A stretch of DNA of 64,000 nucleotides from positions 2,242,896 to 2,306,895 of the forward strand of contig JAJEKV010000085.1 of assembly GCA_021234155.1 (NCBI GenBank), read 5' to 3'. Numbering within the stretch: the stretch's first letter is position 1; each line of letters opens with the position of its first letter. Below, piece by piece: positions 57,601-64,000 of this stretch. Below the pieces are notes generated by a model that saw only the letters and a program-made list of their open reading frames with translations, was not told the DNA's origin and made no database searches. Made by a program: the position numbers and the translations under genes. Origin of the DNA: Isoetes taiwanensis. Taxonomy: Eukaryota > Streptophyta > Lycopodiopsida > Isoetales > Isoetaceae.

Positions 57601-60600
57601 CGGGACCCATAACATAGCTGATGCATTCATTGAGGAGTATTAAAAAGAGTTATGTAAGAAAGAGAAATGTCTAGTTGCTAAAATATCCACAGGTGGAATT
57701 TGTCCTAAAAAGCCATTAGCTTATGTGATACCTACTTCTTTCCTTAAAATGATGATCAAGGAAGTACCTAAAGTTGCTAAACCCACTAGAAAGATGAGAG
57801 GAAGTGTCACCCAAGCTTTAAGCAAACTGGAGCTATCATAGCGGCAGGAAATTCAGTCTGTATCAGACTTGAATATCTCAGTCTAGACTTGTTATTTTAA
57901 ACTGAAATTTTACAGGACTTAGAACAATGAGTAAGGTACCAGCCTGCCAAAATTCAGAACTTAATTCCAAGCATTAGTGATGGTATCATTAAAGTTGTAC
58001 CTGCTGTCCAGAAATTTCTGTACAGTAAAAAGTACCCAGAACTCTGATATATGTATAAGAGTCTTGGTTGAGGAACGCAAGAAGAGACAAGAGACAAGAG
58101 AGAAACAAGAGAAGGAAAGATCTGAGAGAAGGGCTAGGAGAGAAGCCCAAAAAATTACAAGAAGTAAGAGCATCACAGATTTTACCCGACATTCAAAAAA
58201 ATCTTTAGGGATGAGTACTTCCCACCATAGATATCCCAAATATGGTCGGAAAAGATAAGGATACAAAATCCTAAAACTTGTATTATGCAGTTTTGAAACA
58301 ATAAGCACATTAAATGGGGATACTAGTGATGATGTAAGAATAGCTTTTATTCCCTACTACGTTGGAGGGAAAAAATAGCAAATTGGGTCTTATGAGAACA
58401 CATGGACAATGTTAAAACATGGGCTGCGTCTTTAAAGAGAAGTTTTTGGAAGCATCTCCCACACTGCTGCCTACTACGAAGAGATTTCATGAATTAAAAC
58501 CATACAGATTCAATCTAGTGAGAAACCAAAGGACTTTGCCATTAGAGTTTAATTAGTAGCAAATTGAGTCCTAAGCCCATACGTAAGACATAGTTATTGG
58601 TTTTGTACAGGATTTCAGTATTTAATTAAGCAACAATTCCTGAATTAGAAGGTCCGAGACCTTAGATAAGGCAAGGGCTCAAGAGGCCGGGCCGAGATCA
58701 CTCAATTCTGAAGTGCCGAAGGGTAAAAAAGATTTGGAGCATATAGTGCAAAAGAAAGTAAAACCAAGAGGTGAAAGAGTCAAAGATTTGCAATTTAAAT
58801 TGCAAAGCATGGAGGAAAACGCCAAAAGATTGGCAAGTCGAGATAAAAAATAGAAGTTATGTGTGGTGTAATAAATGCCTAAACCGCATTATGCAAATGA
58901 AATGTGGACATCTATAGGGGAAAACATTGTCACATCCGGTAATAAGGACAATCAATTTAAAACTAAAGATTGTTACTTTAATGCAAGAAACAACAAGGAA
59001 AAGTAACTACAGAGGCTTATGCCGCGGTGGTCGAAGCCGCCAAGGAAGAAAAGAGGTTACCAAATAGAGGCCGGAAATGTGGCACTAAAGGGCATTTCAG
59101 CAAGAGAGTGCAAAGCCCCCAATCAGAAAGGAGACCGTGGACTAAGAAAGTTGAGACCAAGGTAGAAGAAGCCCGATGGTCAGCGGGAAGAGAACGCGAA
59201 GGAAGTAAAATGTTGTTACAAGAGGTAAAGCTCAAAGAGAAGGGATTCATGTTGAAAAGATTCCTATAGAAAATCTACCACCGAAGAAAAAAAAATAGAA
59301 ATATACCCTAATGTGAAGAGGGGGAAGTCAAGTTTGAATGAACTAGAGAGCAAATTCATGAACTAGCTTAACTCAAATTTACCCCTCACAAGTAGAAGAT
59401 GAAGATATCACACATTTAAGCAAATTTAAAAGACCAAGTGAGGAAAATGTTGATTCCCACCCCGTTAAAAATTGATAGCAAAGTACTTTCCAGTGATTTA
59501 AGGAATTTCAAAAGATGGATGAATGTGATAATGATCTCCAAAAGTTGGAGTGAACGGATACAAGAAGCTACGGTAATTTATAACTATTGAGGTGATAGCC
59601 AAGTACATACCAAGCATGGGAATACCGTGATCATTGTATGAGAAGCAACATGTTTTCACCGCCTTTTCGACCGAGCCAATGGACAAACAAACTCCCACAT
59701 TGACATTGGAAATAAAAGAGCAATGTTATACATAGGGTTCCAATTGATGGTGCCGAGTTAATATTTAAGCGGTCGACAAATAGAAAAAAAACTCAAACTA
59801 GGGCCGCTTACATGTCGTCAGATCTTTCCATGTTCGAATGGCGCATCAACGCCAAGTTGAACCCCTAGGCATTGTAAAGGAAGTTCCTTTTACAATTGCC
59901 GCTTAAACTTCCAGCAAGATTTTTGTTATCCGATACAAAAACAGAACACCGGACTATCAAATTTTACTTGGTAGACCATGGCTCGTGGCAGCCCAAGTTT
60001 TACACGACATTGGTCTGATAACTCAATAAGGCTCAATAACTAAGGTAAAATCACCAAAATTGATTTGCTCATGAAATGCAACAATTTTTAGTGGAGCAAC
60101 CAGTCTTTTTCCGGATAGTGAAGTTGAGGATGACCTCTATGAGGAATTTGAAAATGATGAAGATTTCTATAATGTGCTACCAAGAGAATCTGAAATATTA
60201 TCTTCGACTCTAAACATGTTACATGGCTCGAGCTCGTATAAAAGCAAGGTGCTTTGAACAACACAAGGAGTTGTTTGTTCTAGAGTCCGCATCAGCACAT
60301 CAAATGGAAAATAACATTTTGCATCCTCATCTTGGCACTCCGTGAAACTGAACCACCAATTTAGAACCGGGCGACGCCACAAGCGAAGTTCGCCTTGGCC
60401 TGAATTTACCATCGTGGATTCGCGGATAATGCTTTACAATTACTTCAGCAATACAAGGATGTGTTTGCATGGAGGCATACGATTTAAGAGGCATTGACCC
60501 AGAAATTTGCTAAAATGAGGATACCATTGGTGCCTTCATGCTAAACTGGGCCTATCAAAGGCTTATCGCGATGAACCCAAACTTTGCCTTAAGTGTAAAA

Positions 60601-60621
60601 AGAAGAAACGTAAACCAAGGT
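57601..60621 (+). pseudogene. Ty3/gypsy gag to RT N-terminus, truncated
   Basis: The + strand shows a charged gag segment (EERKKRQETREKQEKERSER, 58068-58127) and a zinc knuckle GRKCGTKGHFSKR (59071-59109; the last Cys is lost). A protease end reads ILLGRPWLVAAQVLHDI in pieces (59960-60010), and an RT N-terminal DVFAW...YDLRGIDPEIC-type block occurs at 60450-60510. It ends abruptly at about 60621, where the copy of the 28 kb region starts. It lies behind the LTR-like DNA and PBS and therefore probably belongs to the element split by the 13 kb insertion. All frames are broken. Confidence 0.7.
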
Positions 60622-63600
60622 AGCATATTAACGCGGTGGGTTATGTTATCAATGAAGGGCTCTTTGAAAATAGTGTTACAGTATCATTGACTTCCTGGCG
60701 AGCTGCGGGCATTCCTGACCGTTGATTGTGCGGATAACGCACAAACTTAATTCCGTTGAAGATAAATCTTTGACATTTTGCTCTTTGAGGACTTTTCTTT
60801 GTGCAGTGCTTCACCGCACAAGCTGAGCAGCCATAAGCGAATGATTGCCATTCACTATATAATAGTGCATCCCCATGAGGTCATCCTCGGTTTTCAAAGC
60901 GACGGTTTGTTTGTGAGGGATTGAATGGAATCACATCGTGGGAGTGAACCTTTGGATGTGGGTCTCTCGAAAGGACTCCACTAGCGTTTTGGCGTGCTCC
61001 ATATTCCTTGGTCTAGATGTCAGATTTCTTTGGCCCTTGATATAGTTTGAACCGTCTATTTTTTATAAATGTGACACCTAGAGGAAGCGGATGCGGTGAT
61101 CGTAAATTTTTTGCGGTGTATTCTTTCGGAGTCTTTTCCTCTTGACCTTTCCACCTTAAGATTTGCGGGCACCTCTAGCAAGTGTTGAGCTATTCTTAAT
61201 GTGAGCTTCTTTGGCTCGGCTTCTTAATGGGGACCCTTTTGGCGGTGTGTCGCGGGGATCAGCTATGCCTTGGGCTTGGAGGTTCACCACCACTTCTAGG
61301 ACTTCAGCAGGGACTTGGGTCCGAGTGGCTCTCCTTTGTTTTAGGTGTCCTCTCCTTCTCGGAGGTCTCCGGCTGTGCTTCTTCTTCTTTTTCCCATCCA
61401 TTTCCTCTGTCTCCACTTCCTTTCCCTCCTTTTTCTGTCTCGCCTTTCCTTCCTTTGCCTGCCGCCCCTTACCTTTTCTTCCCTTTCCTTTTTTTCTTTT
61501 CCTTTTCTTTTCCTTCTTTTCTTTCTCTTCCTTCTCTTCCTTTTCCTTCTCTTCCTTCTCTTCCTTTTCTTCGCTTGCTTCTTTTCCTTCTTTTTCCTTA
61601 TCACGGATCTTTGTGATCTTTTCTCTTAACTTTTCTTGCTCGCCGCCTTTCCTTCCTCAGTTTCTGGCCAACATCCTCGATTAGAAGATGAGGAGTCTTT
61701 GTCGATTTCGCAGTGTCTCCTTGGATTGGTCTTGTCTTCTTCTTGCTAACCTTGTTTTTAGCGGTAGTGTCCACAATGGTGGGTAACCCTGTTGGGCTAA
61801 TGCCTTGACAACGAATGGCGAGTTTTGACTTCGTTCATCCGATTGCGAAGAATCATAAAGCCCCTCAAGATTTCTTGTGGGCCTTTGATGTCGGCTTCTT
61901 CAAAAGGCTGTTAATACGGCAGCGGCCTTGACCTTGCTTCTTTGCCCGAACCGGCTACATTTTGCAATGCTAGCGGACATTATGATTGGGATCATAAAAC
62001 TTCAGGTCCACATAGTAGACAATTATTCTCTGCTTCAAAGTATCCTCACGGACCACCGGATCAATCCTCGCGACGCTCTTGGCAACCATCTTCATGTGGA
62101 CCAAGATACCGGGGCGAGTAAATTAAATCAAGTTAGGGGTGTCTCCCTTATAAGAGGCCCGAGCTCTCTTCTCGCGATCTCCTTTTCGAGCCTGTAGCGG
62201 TAGAGGGCTCACCGCATTACTTCCATGCACCAGTGCACGTCTGCTCGGCATGATAGATGCGGTGGGATTGAAATTGTGTTCGCCGCGTAACATACCGCAA
62301 CAAAGGGGCATGGTAACAAAAGAGGCATCGGTAAATGGTTTTAACAAGCGGTGCGAACAATCCGGTTGTGGTAGGCAAATGGTGCAAAATGTGCCATTTG
62401 CAGACCGAAGTCCAGTGCATAAGCACATGGGGCGGTTCGTATGCCTTTCCATGCGTTTGGTTCGGGAGGCCTCACCAGTCAAACCCCTCCCCTTCCCAAT
62501 ATTCGAGGAAGATAAGTTGGAAGGAGAGTGGCTCGAGGCGGGTGGAGGCACTGACTTTCGAGGGAAGTGCACTACGTAACATAACACAACGCCGACTACC
62601 CATACATATGTGACTGTCCTTTGCTTAGTCGTCTGGTTTTAAAAAGCGGGCAGAACCCGGATGACTCAGGCGGCGCCATTTGCATCCGAGTTGGTACATA
62701 AGCAAATGGAAGCAGTTCGAATGCATTTCCACTGTGTTTGGTCCGAAGGCCTCCACCGGTCGAGCCCTCCCCTTCCAAATATTCGCGGAAGATGGTTGGA
62801 AGGAGAGTGGCTCTAATCCAGGCACTACGATTTGTGGAAGAATACATATGCGAATGACTCCATTAGTGTTAATGGATGGGCCTTGAATAAAAATGCGCCA
62901 TGGCACCATTTTAACAACAAGTCCCAAATGTATTCTAATAAACATCAAATGCGCCATGGCCATTTACTTAACAACAAAGGCCCTATGGTAAGCTAATAGA
63001 CATCAAATGGCCATGCCAAGCCATTTGACAACTTAACAAACCCTATGGTAAGCTAATAGACATCAAATGGCCATGGGCCATTTTAGTAACAACTAAGACC
63101 CTAGAGTAAGCTACCGGGCATCCTAAAGTAAGCTAAGACTCCTAAAGTGCACTCGGGCATCAAATGCCATGGCCATTTTGTCAACTAAAGACCCTAAAGT
63201 GGTTACCGGGGCATCTAAATGGCCAGGTTGGCACCATTTAGCCCAAACAAAACAATGCAAGTAGATGACATACTGTCCCTTGAGGTCGCTTAGCGGCCCT
63301 GTCTCCACGATACGAGGAGCTCGAATTGTCGATTTCCATTTCGGCTTTTGAATTTGGTCTGAAAACTGGTGTGTATCTAGATGTGTTGAGGCTGAGCGTG
63401 GGGAAATGGCCCGAGAAAAACACTAAAAACAAAGGACTCGAAGGGTTGCTTTAAAGGGCGCTATTTGGCGGCTACTAATTTAAGGCTAAGGTCAGGCGCT
63501 AGGAGCTGGAATCGAAAGCGAAAAACCGAATGAGAAGCGGAAAAAACAATTAGGCATAACAAACTTTGGTACTGCGTGTACCAACTAGGCGGCCAACTAG

Positions 63601-64000
63601 GACCCATGCGAATCCCGCCCATGCCATGCCCGTGAAGTGGCTGTCGTGTCCCATGCCGCCCATGCGGCCATGCGCGTGGTCCGGCCCATGCCCATACAAT
63701 TTGAATTTTGAAATTGAATATTTCCCGCCCTAACCTTTGCCGCCCAAATTTGAACATAAAATTCAAAATTCCGCCCCCCCCAATTAACATAAAAGTCAAA
63801 ATTCCACCCGTAAATTGAAATTTGGCGCCCACACATCCCAAATTTGAATCGTAAAGCTTTTAAAATTGTACTTTGCATTTAAAGCTCCCTCTTTGTCACC
63901 GCCGTGCTCCCCTTAATGCGACCATGCCACGATTTTGAACGTTTTTTTCATGCGGTTCGAGCGCTTCGAATCCGCTGTTAGTCTCGGTTGCCCCGCTTCG
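60622..64000. repeat. Second, diverged copy of 28250-31745, same orientation
   Basis: Starts at GCATATT...GTGGGTTATG and follows the first copy through part of the ParB-like segment (60640-61010), the Lys/Glu-rich segment (minus strand, 61156-61800), the hairpin region (62100-62850), the palindrome array (62895-63240, palindromes mostly reduced to GGCCATGGCCAT-like remnants) and the GC-rich minisatellites to the edge. Small indels every 10-30 bases destroy all frames. The methylase-like part and everything downstream of 28250 in gene order are absent; the other end lies beyond the window. Confidence 0.9.

Overview
The window looks like nuclear DNA of a land plant, most likely a fern or lycophyte. 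The only uninterrupted conventional gene is an intron-free PLS-class pentatricopeptide repeat (PPR) gene at the left edge. Almost everything else is nested, decayed retrotransposons (Ty1/copia, several Ty3/gypsy, two kinds of LINE), minisatellites and palindromes. No rRNA, tRNA, CRISPR array or bacterial operon was seen. The lineage is inferred from gene style; no marker proves it.

Layout. 1-1671 (-): PPR gene running off the left edge. 2640-6571 (+): LINE inserted in the gag of a copia element whose PBS and LTR survive (6574-7880, -). 8690-11880 (-): gypsy integrase plus chromodomain, split by an L1-type LINE (9680-11473, +). 13761-17354: 3.6 kb non-coding segment bounded by 25-bp inverted repeats and rich in long palindromes. 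17603-17910 (+): histone H3-like pseudogene. 19110-24872: three LINE fragments. 26499-29417 (-): broken gene joining a Lys/Glu-rich region, a ParB/Srx-like domain and a DNA N6/N4-methyltransferase-like domain. 30000-32430: hairpins and an array of GGCGCC-based palindromes. 33000-36160 (+): a divergently oriented DUF7869-type gene, also broken. 36700-37390: minisatellites. 38808-43797 (+): gypsy gag-pol. 44437-57490 (-): a structurally complete gypsy element (two 1.6 kb LTRs, PBS, polypurine tract, TSD AGAGT) inserted in the LTR of another gypsy element that continues at 57579-60621 (+). 60622-64000: second, diverged copy of 28250-31745.

The most unusual locus is 26.5-33 kb. A ParB-like/methyltransferase-like gene lies beside repeated 22-bp palindromes, two of which sit inside its own intron. 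The domain combination is familiar from phages and bacteria rather than plants, and the palindromes could be its binding or modification sites. That link is inference. Both copies of the coding region carry stops and frameshifts.

Many lesions between about 28 and 64 kb fall where one copy has CAG or CTG and the other has CGG, CCGG or CG. This could be methylation-linked basecalling error or real CpG decay, and it limits how far the frameshifts there can be trusted.
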